Shown piece by piece: positions 7,160-16,780 of a DNA stretch of 44,787 nt. Every line of letters begins with the position of its first letter. Position 1 is the first letter of the stretch. The stretch is taken from the NCBI GenBank assembly GCA_025928935.1, contig JAICNB010000020.1, positions 1 to 44,787 of the forward strand, in the 5' to 3' direction. The notes under the pieces are model-generated. The model had not been told where the DNA came from and did no database searches. It saw nothing but the letters and a program-made list of their open reading frames with translations. The position numbers were made by a program, and so were the translations under genes. Source of the DNA: Acidimicrobiia bacterium (lineage in GTDB: Bacteria; Actinomycetota; Acidimicrobiia; Spongiisociales; ZC4RG35).

Positions 7160-7204
7160 AATTGGGAGCGGGAGCCTCGCATACCGACACTCCCGCTCCC
7201 AATT
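7160..7204. repeat. Intergenic palindrome P1 (AATTGGGA family)
   Basis: AATTGGGAGCGGGAG (7160-7174) and CTCCCGCTCCCAATT (7190-7204) form a perfect 15-bp inverted repeat with a 15-base loop, in the spacer between the divergent thioesterase and purC genes. Read on the minus strand it begins CGAAATTGGGA, the core shared with the elements at 13646 and 28198. Its place in a divergent spacer argues against it being only a terminator. Confidence 0.8.
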
Positions 7205-7239
7205 TCGAGGGGGAAGTGCCGGCACTACCCTGCCGCCAC

Positions 7240-8118
7240 GTGCCGCGTCTACCTCATATCGCGTCGGGGAAGGTCAGGGAGATCTACGAGGTAGACCGAG
7301 AGCACCTCCTCTTCGTCGCCACCGACCGGATCTCCGCCTACGACGTCATCCTCGACCAGCTGATCCCGGACAAGGGCAAGGTCCTGGCCGGGCTCAGCCT
7401 CCACTTCTTCGACCTCCTCGATACCCCGAATCACCTGGTGAGCACGGATCTATCCACCCTGCCGGGGCTCGACGATGGTGAGCGGGAAGAGCTGCGAGGG
7501 CGGTCGATGGTGGTGCGGAGGGCGGAGGTGATCCCGGTCGAGTGTGTCGTGCGCGGGTATCTCTACGGGTCCTCCTGGCGTGAGTACCGCGACGGTGGCG
7601 GGCCCACCACCGAGCATCTGCCGTCGGGCCTGGCCCTGGCCGACCGCCTCCCCGAGCCGATCTTCACCCCCGCCACCAAGGCCACCACCGGGCACGACGA
7701 GAACATCACCGAGTCGGAGACCCGAGAGCTCCTCGGCGACGAGCTCTACGAGGAGCTGCGGAAGAGATCGGTCGACATCTATCTCCGCGCATCCGAACAT
7801 GCGGCAGCCCGCGGGGTGATCCTGGCCGACACCAAGTTCGAGTTCGGCTTCGCAGGCGGGGAGCTACTGCTGATCGACGAGGTGCTCACCCCCGACTCTT
7901 CCCGATACTGGCCCGCGGACCAATGGGTGCCGGGCCAGGACGTACCTTCCTTCGACAAGCAGTACGTCAGAGAGTGGCTCGACACGACAGACTGGGACAA
8001 GACCCCGCCGGCCCCCGATCTTCCCGACGAGATCGTCGAGGGCACCCGCAGTCGCTATGTCGAGGCCTACGAGCGGATCACCGGTGACAGCTTCGCCGAG
8101 TACCTGGCCCGGAGCTGA
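7240..8118 (+). CDS. purC: SAICAR synthetase
   Basis: ATP-dependent ligation of aspartate to CAIR, giving SAICAR, in de novo purine synthesis. The 292-residue protein is of the longer, yeast Ade1-like type and shows SGKVREIYEV at the N-terminus, the ATP/substrate region LLFVATDRISAYDVI, VECVVRGYLYGSSW, FTPATKATTGHDENIT, and the metal-binding LADTKFEFGF and LIDEVLTPDSSR. The GTG at 7240 follows a TACCCT -10 element (7226-7231) by 8 bases. An upstream start would read through the palindrome. The stop and the purS start share one base (TGATG), the first of three tight junctions in purCSQL. Confidence 0.95.
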   Translation: MPRLPHIASGKVREIYEVDREHLLFVATDRISAYDVILDQLIPDKGKVLAGLSLHFFDLLDTPNHLVSTDLSTLPGLDDGEREELRGRSMVVRRAEVIPVECVVRGYLYGSSWREYRDGGGPTTEHLPSGLALADRLPEPIFTPATKATTGHDENITESETRELLGDELYEELRKRSVDIYLRASEHAAARGVILADTKFEFGFAGGELLLIDEVLTPDSSRYWPADQWVPGQDVPSFDKQYVREWLDTTDWDKTPPAPDLPDEIVEGTRSRYVEAYERITGDSFAEYLARS

Positions 8119-8360
8119 TGAAGGTCACCGTCGAGATAACGAGGCGGCCGGAGATCGCCGATCCCCAGGGCACCACGATCCAACGGGCGCTCCACGACCT
8201 GGGGCACAATGAGGTCATGTCGGTGAGAGTCGATCGGGTCATCCACCTCGAGGTCGAAGGCGAGGATCCGAATCGCGTTCAGGCCCGGGTCGAGGAGATG
8301 TGCCGACAGGTGCTGGCCAACCCGGTGCTCGAGGATTTCACCGTGGCGGTCTCCGAATGA
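8118..8360 (+). CDS. purS: Phosphoribosylformylglycinamidine synthase, PurS subunit
   Basis: Small bridging subunit of the three-part FGAM synthase (PurS-PurQ-PurL). The 80-residue length is normal for PurS. It begins MKVTVEITRRPEIADPQG and continues TIQRALHDLGHNEVMSVRVDRVIHLEVEG, the usual ferredoxin-like pattern. It overlaps purC by one base and purQ by four (ATGA), so translation of the three subunits is coupled. Confidence 0.93.
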   Translation: MKVTVEITRRPEIADPQGTTIQRALHDLGHNEVMSVRVDRVIHLEVEGEDPNRVQARVEEMCRQVLANPVLEDFTVAVSE

Positions 8361-9001
8361 GGATCGCCGTCGTGGTGTTCCCCGGCACCAATTGTGAGAT
8401 GGACGTGGCTCACGCCATCACCAGCCTCGGCGGCGACGCGGAGTTGATCTGGCACCGCGAGAACGATTTGTCCGACTTCGACGGAGTGGTCTTGCCCGGC
8501 GGCTTCGCCCACGGTGACTACCTGAGGACGGGGGCGATCGCCCGCTTTTCCCCGGTCATGGGTGAGGTGGAGCGGATGGCCGGCGACGGAAAACCGGTGC
8601 TGGGGATCTGCAACGGATTTCAGATCCTCTGCGAGGCCGGGCTCCTCCCCGGTGCCCTCATCGCCAACCGCGACCTGGCGTTCATCTGCCGTTTCGTGGA
8701 TCTGGAGGTGACCGACACCGACACCGTGCTCACCCGCTCGGCCGAGTTGGGGCAGCGAATTCGGATCCCGCTCAACTCGTACGAGGGGAATTGGGTCGAC
8801 CCGAGCAACACCGGCCGTGTCGCCATGCGCTATGTCGACGACCCCAACGGCTCACAGCAAGGAGCGGCCGCGGTCGCCAACGCCGGCGGAAACGTGGTCG
8901 GGGTCATGCCCCATCCCGAGCGCGGCATCGACGAGCTTCTCGGCTCCGGCGACGGCAGGGCCCTTCTCGAAGGGTTCCTCGACTCGCTGGTCCCGGCGTG
9001 A
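8357..9001 (+). CDS. purQ: Phosphoribosylformylglycinamidine synthase, glutaminase subunit PurQ
   Basis: Class I glutamine amidotransferase that supplies ammonia to PurL. The 214-residue protein has the nucleophile C85 in GICNGFQIL and the His-Glu pair in MPHPERG near residue 195. The N-terminus [14 protein letters not shown] is typical. The ATG at 8357 overlaps the purS stop (ATGA); an in-frame ATG further upstream lies within purS and is unlikely. It overlaps purL by GTGA. Confidence 0.95.
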   Translation: MRIAVVVFPGTNCEMDVAHAITSLGGDAELIWHRENDLSDFDGVVLPGGFAHGDYLRTGAIARFSPVMGEVERMAGDGKPVLGICNGFQILCEAGLLPGALIANRDLAFICRFVDLEVTDTDTVLTRSAELGQRIRIPLNSYEGNWVDPSNTGRVAMRYVDDPNGSQQGAAAVANAGGNVVGVMPHPERGIDELLGSGDGRALLEGFLDSLVPA

Positions 9002-11160
9002 CCACCGCCACCCAGCCCCTCCATCGCCGGTTGGGCATGACCGACGAGGAGCACGAGTCGGTCCTCGGCCTGCTGGGGCGGGAGCCGCGACCGGCGGAGC
9101 TTGCCATGTACTCGGTGATGTGGTCCGAGCACTGTTCTTACAAGTCCTCCCGGGCCCACCTCCGCCGCTTCCCCACCGAGGCGCCCTGGGTCGTGGTCGG
9201 GCCCGGCGAGAACGCAGGAGTGGTGGACCTGGGCGACGGATGGCTCGCCGCGCTCAGGATCGAGAGCCACAACCACCCGTCCTTCGTCGAGCCCTACCAG
9301 GGAGCCGCAACCGGGGTAGGAGGCATCCTCCGCGACGTCTTCACCATGGGGGCACGCCCGATCGCACTCTGGGATCAGATCAGGTTCGGCCCGCTCGACG
9401 ATGCGAGGAACCGGTATCTCTTCAACGGGGTCGTGTCCGGCATCGCCGGCTATGGCAACGCCGTCGGGGTGCCCACGGTGGGCGGGGAGATCGAGTTCGA
9501 CCCCTGCTACTCGGGAAACCCCCTGGTCAACGTGATGTGCCTGGGCTTGCTCCGCCGCGAGCAACTGACCCTGGGAACGGCCGGGACCCCGGGTACCGTG
9601 GCCGTGCTGCTCGGCCGGGCCACCGGACGTGACGGGATCGGGGGGGCGTCGGTGCTCGCTTCTGCCTCGTTCGACGACGAGTCCCAGGAGAAGAGACCCA
9701 GCGTCCAGGTCGGCGACCCGTTCGAAGAGAAGAAGCTGATAGAGGCCTGTCTCGAGATGTACGAGAGTGGGCTGGTGGCCGGGGTCCAGGACTTGGGAGC
9801 GGCCGGCCTCTCCTGTGCCACCTCGGAGCCGGCCGGGCGTGCCGGCGTGGGCCTCGACGTCGATCTGGACGCGGTTCACGTGAGAGAGTCGGGCATGACC
9901 GCGCCGGAGTTGCTCATGTCCGAGTCCCAGGAGCGGATGATGGCCTTCGTCCCCTCGCAAAACGTCGACGCGGTCCTCGCCATCGCCCATAGGTGGGAGA
10001 TCGACTCGGCGGTCGTCGGCACGGTTCGCGACGGGGCAACGTTGACCGTGCGTCATAGGGGCGAGATCGTGGCCGAGGTCCCGGCCGCATCCCTGGCCGA
10101 TGATGCCCCTCTCTACGACCGCCCGATGCAAAGACCGGATTGGATCGACGACCTGCAACAAACGCCTGCTCGGTCGATCGAGGATGACCCATCCGATGTC
10201 CTGCTCCGACTGCTCGACGACCCGGCCATCGGCTCCACCGCCTGGGTCCACGAGCAGTACGACCACATGCTGTTCCTCAACACGGTGGTCGGCCCCGGCT
10301 CCGACGCTTCGCTGACCCGGATCAGGGGGACGGAGAAAGGGCTCGCCGTGTCCACCGATGGGAACGGGCGCCTCTGTCATCTCGATCCGCGGGCAGGAAG
10401 TGCGCGTCTGGTCTACGAGGCCGCCCTCAACGTCGCGGTGACCGGGGCGCTCCCGCTCGCGGTGGTGGACAACCTCAACTTCGGGAACCCGGAGAAGCCG
10501 GAGGTGATGTGGCAGTTCCGGGAGAGCGTCGAGGGCATCTCGGAGGCATGCGATGCCCTGGGCATCCCCGTGATCGGGGGGAACGTCTCCTTCTACAACG
10601 AGACCGAAGGGGTCGACATCCACCCCACCCCCGTGGTTGGCTTGCTCGGCCTGGCCGACCCAATGCCGGGCCAACCTCCCCGACTCGATCGGGCGGCCGA
10701 AGGCATGGAGATCTGGGAGATCGGACCTGCTCCGACGAGCAACCTGGCCGGCTCGGCGGCACAGCGTGTCATCCACGAAGAGCTGAGAGGGCGTCCCACC
10801 CTGCCCGATCCGGACGCTGCTCGGCAGGTGATCGGGCTGACCTCCGGTCTGGCGCATCAGGTGCCGGTGCTACACGATGTTTCGGATGGCGGGCTGGCTA
10901 CGTCGGTGGCCGAGGTGTGCATCGCCTCGGGCATCGGGGCCACGGTGGACGTCGACGACCCGGGTTACCTCTTCTCCGAGGACCCACATCGGGTGATCGC
11001 GATGTTCCATCCGGGGAAGGTCGACCTGCCCGCCGGTATGGCACGCCGTGTAGGGACGATGGGTGGCGAGAGCCTGACGCTGGGCGGTTCGCCACCAATC
11101 GACTTGGAGACACTGACGAGTACCCACCGCGACGCCATCCCGAGGAGGATGGCCGGCTAG
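8998..11160 (+). CDS. purL: Phosphoribosylformylglycinamidine synthase, PurL subunit
   Basis: ATP-dependent synthetase subunit converting FGAR to FGAM with ammonia from PurQ. It is the small, 720-residue PurL that requires PurS and PurQ. Recognisable segments are [14 protein letters not shown] near the N-terminus, [33 protein letters not shown], and in the second half [17 protein letters not shown] and [13 protein letters not shown]. The GTG at 8998 overlaps the purQ stop as GTGA. A longer in-frame extension into purQ is spurious. The stop is one base from the end of the convergent MarR gene. Confidence 0.95.
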   Translation: MTTATQPLHRRLGMTDEEHESVLGLLGREPRPAELAMYSVMWSEHCSYKSSRAHLRRFPTEAPWVVVGPGENAGVVDLGDGWLAALRIESHNHPSFVEPYQGAATGVGGILRDVFTMGARPIALWDQIRFGPLDDARNRYLFNGVVSGIAGYGNAVGVPTVGGEIEFDPCYSGNPLVNVMCLGLLRREQLTLGTAGTPGTVAVLLGRATGRDGIGGASVLASASFDDESQEKRPSVQVGDPFEEKKLIEACLEMYESGLVAGVQDLGAAGLSCATSEPAGRAGVGLDVDLDAVHVRESGMTAPELLMSESQERMMAFVPSQNVDAVLAIAHRWEIDSAVVGTVRDGATLTVRHRGEIVAEVPAASLADDAPLYDRPMQRPDWIDDLQQTPARSIEDDPSDVLLRLLDDPAIGSTAWVHEQYDHMLFLNTVVGPGSDASLTRIRGTEKGLAVSTDGNGRLCHLDPRAGSARLVYEAALNVAVTGALPLAVVDNLNFGNPEKPEVMWQFRESVEGISEACDALGIPVIGGNVSFYNETEGVDIHPTPVVGLLGLADPMPGQPPRLDRAAEGMEIWEIGPAPTSNLAGSAAQRVIHEELRGRPTLPDPDAARQVIGLTSGLAHQVPVLHDVSDGGLATSVAEVCIASGIGATVDVDDPGYLFSEDPHRVIAMFHPGKVDLPAGMARRVGTMGGESLTLGGSPPIDLETLTSTHRDAIPRRMAG

Positions 11161-11161
11161 C

Positions 11162-11827
11162 TCAGCCCCGTCGCTCCACCCAGCGGCCGTCCTCGTCCTG
11201 CCCCCATTTCGAGCCGTGGAGGTCGACGACGATCACCTTCATCTCCTTGAGCTCCTGCTTGATTCGCTTGGCCAGTGCCTTGGCGTCGTCCTTGATCATG
11301 CGAGCCTGTTCGAGCCGGTAACGAAGCGGCATCGTCTTCGTAGTGGTGCGTGATCGGATCGCCTCCACGTTCTCCATGGTGATGCGCCGGCTGACCTCGA
11401 GGAAGCCGATGATGGTCAAGACCTGCTCGTCACCCAACGAGGCGAGGTGCATCTGCCCGGCCTGATCGAGCGGCCCGTAGACCTCTTCACCCAGCCTCTG
11501 TGCATCGGGGGTGAGCTCGATCCACACCTTGCGCCGGTCATTGGCGTCGTAGGTCCTTTGGAGAAGGCCGGCGGTCTCCATCCTGTCGACGACCGCAGTC
11601 ACCGCACCGGTGGTCAGCCCGGCTTCACGGGCCAATTCCCCGGCGGTGACGCGCCCGCGTTGATCGACGATGTCCATGCAGCGCAGGTCCGTGCGGTTGA
11701 TGCCGACGAAGTCGGCGTAGGCCTCATCGAGGAGATCGCTGGCCAACTGAAGGGACCTGAGCGCCTCCACCAACCGGCGTATCGCTGTCTGACGCTGTTC
11801 TCTTGACAAGTTAATATCTTGATTCAT
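11162..11827 (-). CDS. MarR-family transcriptional regulator with a C-terminal extension
   Basis: The 221-residue protein has a MarR winged-helix core over about residues 15-150 (RVTAGELAREAGLTTGAVTAVVDRMETAGLLQR, then the wing YDANDRRKVWIELT). About 70 further residues are lysine/arginine rich and probably helical (DDAKALAKRIKQELKEMK), which is longer than a usual MarR of 140-160. It diverges from a DrrAB-type exporter, and its start codon lies inside the exporter's promoter, so it most likely represses that promoter until a ligand binds. Confidence 0.85.
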   Translation of the reverse strand: MNQDINLSREQRQTAIRRLVEALRSLQLASDLLDEAYADFVGINRTDLRCMDIVDQRGRVTAGELAREAGLTTGAVTAVVDRMETAGLLQRTYDANDRRKVWIELTPDAQRLGEEVYGPLDQAGQMHLASLGDEQVLTIIGFLEVSRRITMENVEAIRSRTTTKTMPLRYRLEQARMIKDDAKALAKRIKQELKEMKVIVVDLHGSKWGQDEDGRWVERRG

Positions 11828-11833
11828 AAGATA
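11803..11833 (+). promoter_or_regulatory. Exporter promoter overlapping a candidate MarR operator
   Basis: TTGACA (11803-11808), an 18-base spacer and TAAGAT (11827-11832) make a good sigma-70-type promoter reading into the ABC genes. Overlapping its -10 is the inverted repeat TATCTT (11815-11820) / AAGATA (11828-11833), a plausible MarR site; CAAG/CTTG (11808-11811 region and 11818-11821) offers a second pair of half-sites. The MarR ATG (11827) lies within it. This pocket is markedly more AT-rich than its surroundings. Confidence 0.6.
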
Positions 11834-11868
11834 CTCAACACTTGAAGTATAACCGGAAGGAGATGTCC

Positions 11869-12861
11869 GTGCCAGAGACCATGATCGAGTCCCGGGGGTT
11901 GCGCCGGGTCTACAGGACGAAGAAGCATGAAGTCGAAGCGGTCCGCGGCGTCGACTTCACCGTCGAGCGAGGTGAGATCGTCGGGTTCCTGGGCCCTAAT
12001 GGCGCCGGCAAGACGACCACCCTCCGCATGCTCACCACCCTGCTGGAGCCGACCGGAGGGGAGGCAATCGTGGCCGGCTCCGACCTGAGGCTGGACCCCG
12101 TGGGGGTGAGGCGCAGCATCGGCTACGTAGCTCAGAGTGGGTCCACCGACCCTGAAGCGCGAGCTGGTGAGGAGATCGTCGACCACGCCAGGATGTACGG
12201 GATCGAGGCCGGCACGGCCCGGGGCAACGGTGAGGCACTCTTCGAACAGCTCGATCTCGACGGCATGTGGGACCGGCAATGCAAGACCTTGTCCGGAGGG
12301 CAGCGGCGGAGGCTCGACATCGCCATGGGGCTGGTCCATCAACCCCGGCTGATCTTCCTCGACGAGCCGTCGACCGGGCTCGACCCCCAATCGAGGGCCA
12401 ACCTGTGGGAGCACATCGGACGACTCCGCAGCGATCTCGACACGACCGTGTTCCTCACCACTCACTACATGGACGAGGCGGATGTGCTCTGTGATCGCAT
12501 CCTGGTCATCGACGACGGCGCCATCGTTGCCCAGGGCACACCGGATGAGCTGAAGCGAAGAGTCGCCGGCGACTCGGTGGTCCTCGACTTCGGCGACCAA
12601 CGCAGCACCGTGGTGGTGGCGGAGCTCGTCTCCCATCTCGACGGGGCGACCGATCCCGCCGTCGAGGGGACCCAGGTGAGGTTCCAAGTCCCCGACGGGG
12701 CCAGCGCCCTCCCCTTGCTTCTGCGCTCGATGGTCGAACGGGACGTCGACGCCACGGGCGTGCAGGTGCATCGCCCCACGCTGGACGACGTGTTCCTCAC
12801 CATGACCGGCCGCTCGCTACGTGACGAGGACCAGGGTGCCACCGACCGGGCTGCTGCCTGA
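11869..12861 (+). CDS. ABC exporter ATPase, DrrA-like
   Basis: The 330-residue nucleotide-binding subunit has Walker A GPNGAGKTT, Q-loop (YVAQSG), signature LSGGQRRRLDIAMG, Walker B RLIFLDEPSTGLD and the switch histidine in LTTHYMDEAD. The C-terminal domain of about 90 residues is typical of daunorubicin-resistance (DrrA-like) ATPases. The start is GTG 11869, because AAGGAG (11857-11862) is spaced 6 bases from it; the ATG at 11863 would touch the ribosome binding site. It pairs with the permease 13 bases downstream. The cargo is unknown; drug or lipid efflux is the usual role. Confidence 0.87.
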   Translation: MPETMIESRGLRRVYRTKKHEVEAVRGVDFTVERGEIVGFLGPNGAGKTTTLRMLTTLLEPTGGEAIVAGSDLRLDPVGVRRSIGYVAQSGSTDPEARAGEEIVDHARMYGIEAGTARGNGEALFEQLDLDGMWDRQCKTLSGGQRRRLDIAMGLVHQPRLIFLDEPSTGLDPQSRANLWEHIGRLRSDLDTTVFLTTHYMDEADVLCDRILVIDDGAIVAQGTPDELKRRVAGDSVVLDFGDQRSTVVVAELVSHLDGATDPAVEGTQVRFQVPDGASALPLLLRSMVERDVDATGVQVHRPTLDDVFLTMTGRSLRDEDQGATDRAAA

Positions 12862-12874
12862 AAGGACGATCGAC

Positions 12875-13639
12875 ATGCGTTTCATGACCGACACCTGGCT
12901 GGTCTTCAGCCGGGCTATGCGTCTCTCGCTCCGCAATCCGGTGTGGGTGATCCTGGGGCTGATGCAGCCCATCCTCTACCTGACCCTGTTCGGGCCCCTG
13001 CTGGAACCGGTGGTCAATGCTCCCGGCTTCCCTCCGGGGACCGCCTGGCAAGTCTTCGTGCCCGGGCTGCTCGTCCAGCTCGCCGTCTTCGGGGCAGCGT
13101 TCGCCGGCTTCGGGCTCATCGCCGAATGGCGGGCCGGGGTCGTCGAGCGGATGCGGGTCACTCCGGCCGGCCGGGGAGCGCTGCTCCTGGGCCGGGTGCT
13201 CCGTGACGTCGTGGTGATCGTGGTCCAGGGCGCCATGCTCAGCGTTGTCGCAGTGGTGTTCTTCGGCCTCGAGGCCCCGATCGGGAGCCTGATCGCCGGC
13301 GTCGCGGTAGTCGCCCTGCTCGGTGGGGCTTTCAGTGCGCTCTCCTACGGGGCGGCGCTGAAACTGAAGAGCGAGGACTCCTTCGCCCCGGTGATCAACG
13401 GCCTGCTGCTTCCCGTGCTGCTCCTGTCGGGCATCCTCCTCCCGATGGCCCTGGCCCCCGGCTGGCTGCAGACCGTGGCCGACATCAACCCCCTTACTCA
13501 TGTGGTCGACGGTGTCCGGGCGATGTACATCGACGACCTCTCCTCGAACGAGGTGTGGATCGGGACCGCGGTCACCCTGGGCCTCCTCCTGGTCGGTGTT
13601 CTATACGGGTCGTGGGTCTTCCGCAAGGAATCCGCCTGA
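12875..13639 (+). CDS. ABC-2 type exporter permease, DrrB-like
   Basis: A 254-residue integral membrane protein with about six hydrophobic segments and the ABC-2 pattern: NPVWVILGLMQPILYLTLFGPLL near the N-terminus, a central LLLGRVLRDVVV coupling region, and the late LSGILLPMA...INPLTHVVDGVRAM. The start at 12875 has AAAGGA about 8 bases upstream. It forms a two-gene operon with the ATPase and is followed by intergenic palindrome P2. Confidence 0.87.
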   Translation: MRFMTDTWLVFSRAMRLSLRNPVWVILGLMQPILYLTLFGPLLEPVVNAPGFPPGTAWQVFVPGLLVQLAVFGAAFAGFGLIAEWRAGVVERMRVTPAGRGALLLGRVLRDVVVIVVQGAMLSVVAVVFFGLEAPIGSLIAGVAVVALLGGAFSALSYGAALKLKSEDSFAPVINGLLLPVLLLSGILLPMALAPGWLQTVADINPLTHVVDGVRAMYIDDLSSNEVWIGTAVTLGLLLVGVLYGSWVFRKESA

Positions 13640-13645
13640 TCAAAT

Positions 13646-13695
13646 GCGAAATTGGGACGGTGACGTGCCCTATGCGGCACTCACTGTCTCAATTT
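13646..13695. repeat. Intergenic palindrome P2 (AATTGGGA family)
   Basis: GCGAAATTGGGACGGT followed by GACGTGCC (13646-13669) pairs imperfectly with GGCACTCACTGTCTCAATTT (13676-13695). The left arm matches the left arm of the element at 28198 at 22 of 24 bases, so it is a dispersed repeat as well as a hairpin. It lies between the permease stop and the pfkA promoter and could also terminate exporter transcription. Confidence 0.75.
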
Positions 13696-13714
13696 GGGTG
13701 GGGGAACGCGCCGA

Positions 13715-13720
13715 TACCAT
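13715..13720 (+). promoter_or_regulatory. -10 element of a leaderless pfkA transcript
   Basis: TACCAT ends exactly 6 bases before the GTG start at 13727 and there is no ribosome binding site. This matches the actinobacterial leaderless arrangement, in which the transcript begins at the start codon. Confidence 0.6.
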
Positions 13721-13726
13721 GACATC

Positions 13727-14842
13727 GTGCCCAGAAGCATCGGGATTCTCACTGCCGGGGGCGACAGCCCAGGTCTGAACGCGGCCATCAGGGCGGTGGG
13801 CAAGGCGGCCCAGCGGGCCTACGGGATGCATGTCATCGGGTTCTACGACGGATTCCTGGGGCTGATGCAGAATCGGTTCGTCCGGTTCGACTCCGACTCT
13901 CTGTCCGGCATCCTCACCAGAGGTGGGACCGTCCTCGGCACCAGTCGCGCCAAGGTGGACAAGATGGAGATGGGGGACGGCCGACGCATGGACATGCGTC
14001 CGCTCATGCGTGACGTCGTCGACCAGCACGACCTGGAGGCATTGGTCGTGCTCGGTGGCGACGGGACGATGCGCAACGCCCTGAAGCTCGAAGAGGTCGG
14101 GATCAAAGTCCTCGCCCTCCCCAAGACCATCGACAACGACGTGAGCGGGACCGACGTGACCTTTGGCTTCGACACCGCCATGGGCATCGCCACCGAGGCC
14201 ATCGACCGCCTCCACTCGACCGCTCATTCCCACCACCGCATCATCCTGGCCGAGGTCATGGGGCACGACGTTGGGTGGCTCGCCCTCGGAGCGGGTCTGG
14301 CAGGTGGGGCCGACGTGATCCTCATCCCTGAGATCCCCTACGACATCGAGGCCATCGCCTCCTCCATCCAGACACGCAAAGCGGCAGGCAGTGCCTTCTC
14401 CATCATCGCGGCGGCCGAGGGCGCGTACTCGAGGGAGGACAACAAGGCCCGCGCCGCCCTCCGCGCCGAGGTGGAGACGGCGGATGACGATCGGAAACCG
14501 GATCTCAAGGCCCGGCTCAGCGCTCTCGACAAGGCACCCAGGACCGAGAACCTCGCCGATGCGCTCGAAGAGGCCACCGGCCTCGAGTCCAGAGTCACCA
14601 TCCTCGGGCATGTCCAGAGGGGCGGCACCCCCTCGCCGGCCGACCGGCTACTGGCGACCAGGCTGGGCACGGCGACGGCTTCCTACATCGCGGACGGAGT
14701 ACATGGCGTCCTCGTGGCGGCGCGTGGCGAGACGACCGAGGCAGTGCCGCTGAAGGAGATTGCCGGGGTGACCAAGTTCGTCCCCCTCGACCATCCCTGG
14801 ATCGACTCGGCCCGCAGTCTGGGGATCGTCCTCGGGGACTGA
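13727..14842 (+). CDS. pfkA: 6-phosphofructokinase
   Basis: Phosphorylates fructose 6-phosphate in glycolysis. The 371-residue protein has [17 protein letters not shown] at the N-terminus, GGDGT at 110-114, PKTIDND at 132-138 with the catalytic aspartate, then FGFDTAMG and VEVMG-like [11 protein letters not shown]113 takes the place of E. coli Gly104, which favours ATP over pyrophosphate as donor, while K133 at the Gly124 position is the actinobacterial group III feature. The donor is therefore probably ATP but needs an assay. GTG 13727 is preferred because of the -10 spacing and the family N-terminus. mobA follows 20 bases downstream from its own -10. Confidence 0.9.
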   Translation: MPRSIGILTAGGDSPGLNAAIRAVGKAAQRAYGMHVIGFYDGFLGLMQNRFVRFDSDSLSGILTRGGTVLGTSRAKVDKMEMGDGRRMDMRPLMRDVVDQHDLEALVVLGGDGTMRNALKLEEVGIKVLALPKTIDNDVSGTDVTFGFDTAMGIATEAIDRLHSTAHSHHRIILAEVMGHDVGWLALGAGLAGGADVILIPEIPYDIEAIASSIQTRKAAGSAFSIIAAAEGAYSREDNKARAALRAEVETADDDRKPDLKARLSALDKAPRTENLADALEEATGLESRVTILGHVQRGGTPSPADRLLATRLGTATASYIADGVHGVLVAARGETTEAVPLKEIAGVTKFVPLDHPWIDSARSLGIVLGD

Positions 14843-14862
14843 AACGGGCCTACCCTCCGATC

Positions 14863-15429
14863 ATGTCGCTCTTGGGTGCAGTCTTGGCCGGTGGCCAGGG
14901 CCGGCGCATGGGAAAGGACAAGGCGGACGTCGAGGTCTCGGGCGTGTCCTTCCTGGACAGGGTGGCGGCCGCCCTCGGTGAAGCCACCGATCACGTGGTG
15001 GTGCTCGGCGCAGAGCGCGCCGGCTTCGAGACCTGGCCTGACGAGGTCTCGGGATCGGGGCCATTGTCTGGTGTGGCCACCGCCCTCAGCCGGATGGAAG
15101 AGAAACGAGCCCTCGTCGTGGCGGTCGACAATGTCTTCGTCCGCGCCGAGACTCTGACCCGTCTGGCCGGCATCGTCTCGGACCTCCCCGTGGTGCCGGT
15201 GGACCGGGCCGGTGTTCGCCAGGTGACATGCGCCGTCTACCCGCGTCAGGTCGCAGGGATCGCCCGGGAGGAGGCAGAGAGCGGTGGGTCGATCCAGACA
15301 CTGCTCGACCGTGTGTCTTTCCTCCCGGTCACCCCCGATGAGTGGCAGGAGTGGGGAGAAGACGGTCGCTCCTGGTTCTCGGCTGACACACCCCACGCCC
15401 TGGACGAGGGTCTGAGAAGGTTCGGCTGA
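14863..15429 (+). CDS. mobA: Molybdenum cofactor guanylyltransferase-like protein
   Basis: Nucleotidyltransferase of 188 residues with the MobA signature LAGGQGRRMGKDKA at the N-terminus and a central aspartate in VAVDNVFV that corresponds to the family's DxPF metal site. MobA joins GMP to molybdopterin; related MocA proteins use CTP. Which of these applies cannot be decided here. Its presence fits the molybdenum xanthine dehydrogenase encoded about 7 kb away. TACCCT (14851-14856) ends 6 bases before the ATG, so it is probably leaderless and transcribed on its own as well as by read-through from pfkA. Confidence 0.8.
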   Translation: MSLLGAVLAGGQGRRMGKDKADVEVSGVSFLDRVAAALGEATDHVVVLGAERAGFETWPDEVSGSGPLSGVATALSRMEEKRALVVAVDNVFVRAETLTRLAGIVSDLPVVPVDRAGVRQVTCAVYPRQVAGIAREEAESGGSIQTLLDRVSFLPVTPDEWQEWGEDGRSWFSADTPHALDEGLRRFG

Positions 15430-15435
15430 GGTCGG

Positions 15436-16668
15436 TCAGCCTGCTTTTTCCTCCAGGAACCGACGTTCCGCCTCATTCGTAGCGAGGGCCAGGGCCCGGT
15501 GGAGCGCAGCATTTGCCATGTCATCCTCTCCCAACTCGCGCCACATCTCGGCCGTGGCGACATGGAACAGGTGATAATCGTCCAGCTCGGCGGCGAGGTC
15601 CTCGAGCGCGGCCAGGCCCTCGGCCGCACCGAATTCCTCGAAGACAGCGACGGCGCGGTTCAGCCGTGCCACAGGTGAGGGAAGGAAGGCGATCAGGTGG
15701 TCGTACAGCTCCACGATCCGTCGCCAGTCGATCTCGTCTGAGGAAGGTGCGGTGGTGTGTTGGGCCGCGATCTGCGCCTGGATCAGATAGGGCCCTTCAC
15801 CACCGAGGCGGTTAGCTGTCGTCAGCAGATCGAGCCCACGTCGCACGTCCTCGACATCCCAGAGACTCCGATCCTGGTTGGCGAGAAGCACGATGGCGCC
15901 GTGCTCGTCCACGCGGGCGCGACGACGACTGTGGTGGAGAAGCATGAGGGACTGAAGGCCGAGCACCTCGGGCTCTTCGGGCAACAGGGTCGTGAGGAGG
16001 TCTCCGAGCTCGATCGCCGAGCCAGCCAGCTCGGCGCGGAGCAATTGATCGCCGCTGGTGGCCAGGTAGCCCTCATTGAAGACGAGATACACGACGGCGA
16101 GGACGGCGGACAACCGATCGGCCAGCTCGTCACCCTCCGGCACGCGAAACGGGATCCCGGCATCGCGGATCTTTGCCTTCGCCCTGACCAACCGTTGGGC
16201 CATGGTCGATTCAGGGACGACGAATGCACGGGCTATCTCAGTCGTGGTCAGCCCGCCCACGGTGCGAAGCGTGAGAGCCACCTGCTTGTCGATGGCCAGG
16301 GACGGATGGCAACATGCGAAGAGCATCTCGAGTCGATCGTCACCGAGGTCCCCTCGATCCGACTGATCCGCGGGATTGGACAGATCCTCTCGCTCCAGGC
16401 CGGCCAGGATGGCGGTCTTCCGGGTGAGCGTGGCCTGGCGGCGCAATCGATCGATGCCACGACGGGTGGCCACCGCAGATATCCAGCCCGGCGGATTGTC
16501 GGGGATCCCCTTCACCGGCCAGGTGCGTAGCGCTTCGACGAGTGCGTCCTGGATTCCCTCCTCCGCCAGGTCGATGTCACGGAAACGGGTGGCAAGACCT
16601 GACAGCACCACGGCGTAGGAGTCTCGAAACATCGACTCGATCGCCGCCTTGTGGTCAGCGTCACTCAT
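15436..16668 (-). CDS. ECF sigma factor with C-terminal TPR-like domain (ECF42 type)
   Basis: The 410-residue protein has sigma region 2 at about residues 10-75 ([18 protein letters not shown]...RRGIDRLRR), region 4 at about 115-165 ([30 protein letters not shown]), and then some 240 residues of helical repeats including [12 protein letters not shown] and [12 protein letters not shown]. This architecture is ECF42: no anti-sigma factor, with the C-terminal extension thought to control activity. ECF42 genes usually sit beside a DGPF/YCII-domain gene; none is adjacent here. It converges on mobA with a 6-base gap. Confidence 0.88.
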   Translation of the reverse strand: MSDADHKAAIESMFRDSYAVVLSGLATRFRDIDLAEEGIQDALVEALRTWPVKGIPDNPPGWISAVATRRGIDRLRRQATLTRKTAILAGLEREDLSNPADQSDRGDLGDDRLEMLFACCHPSLAIDKQVALTLRTVGGLTTTEIARAFVVPESTMAQRLVRAKAKIRDAGIPFRVPEGDELADRLSAVLAVVYLVFNEGYLATSGDQLLRAELAGSAIELGDLLTTLLPEEPEVLGLQSLMLLHHSRRRARVDEHGAIVLLANQDRSLWDVEDVRRGLDLLTTANRLGGEGPYLIQAQIAAQHTTAPSSDEIDWRRIVELYDHLIAFLPSPVARLNRAVAVFEEFGAAEGLAALEDLAAELDDYHLFHVATAEMWRELGEDDMANAALHRALALATNEAERRFLEEKAG

Positions 16669-16780
16669 CCCTTGTAAGTCTGGTCGCCCGAATCAGAATG
16701 TCACCACGCGTGGCGGGCACATCCGGGCCCCGGGAACGCAAGCCACGTGTCGGATGATCAGCATCGAGAGGGAGGTCGAG

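Noticed and set aside
8830-10857. 675-residue open frame on the minus strand
   Set aside because: It is antisense to purL across its whole length. The product is His/Gly/Arg/Asp-rich with no recognisable fold and arises from G/C-biased third positions in purL.
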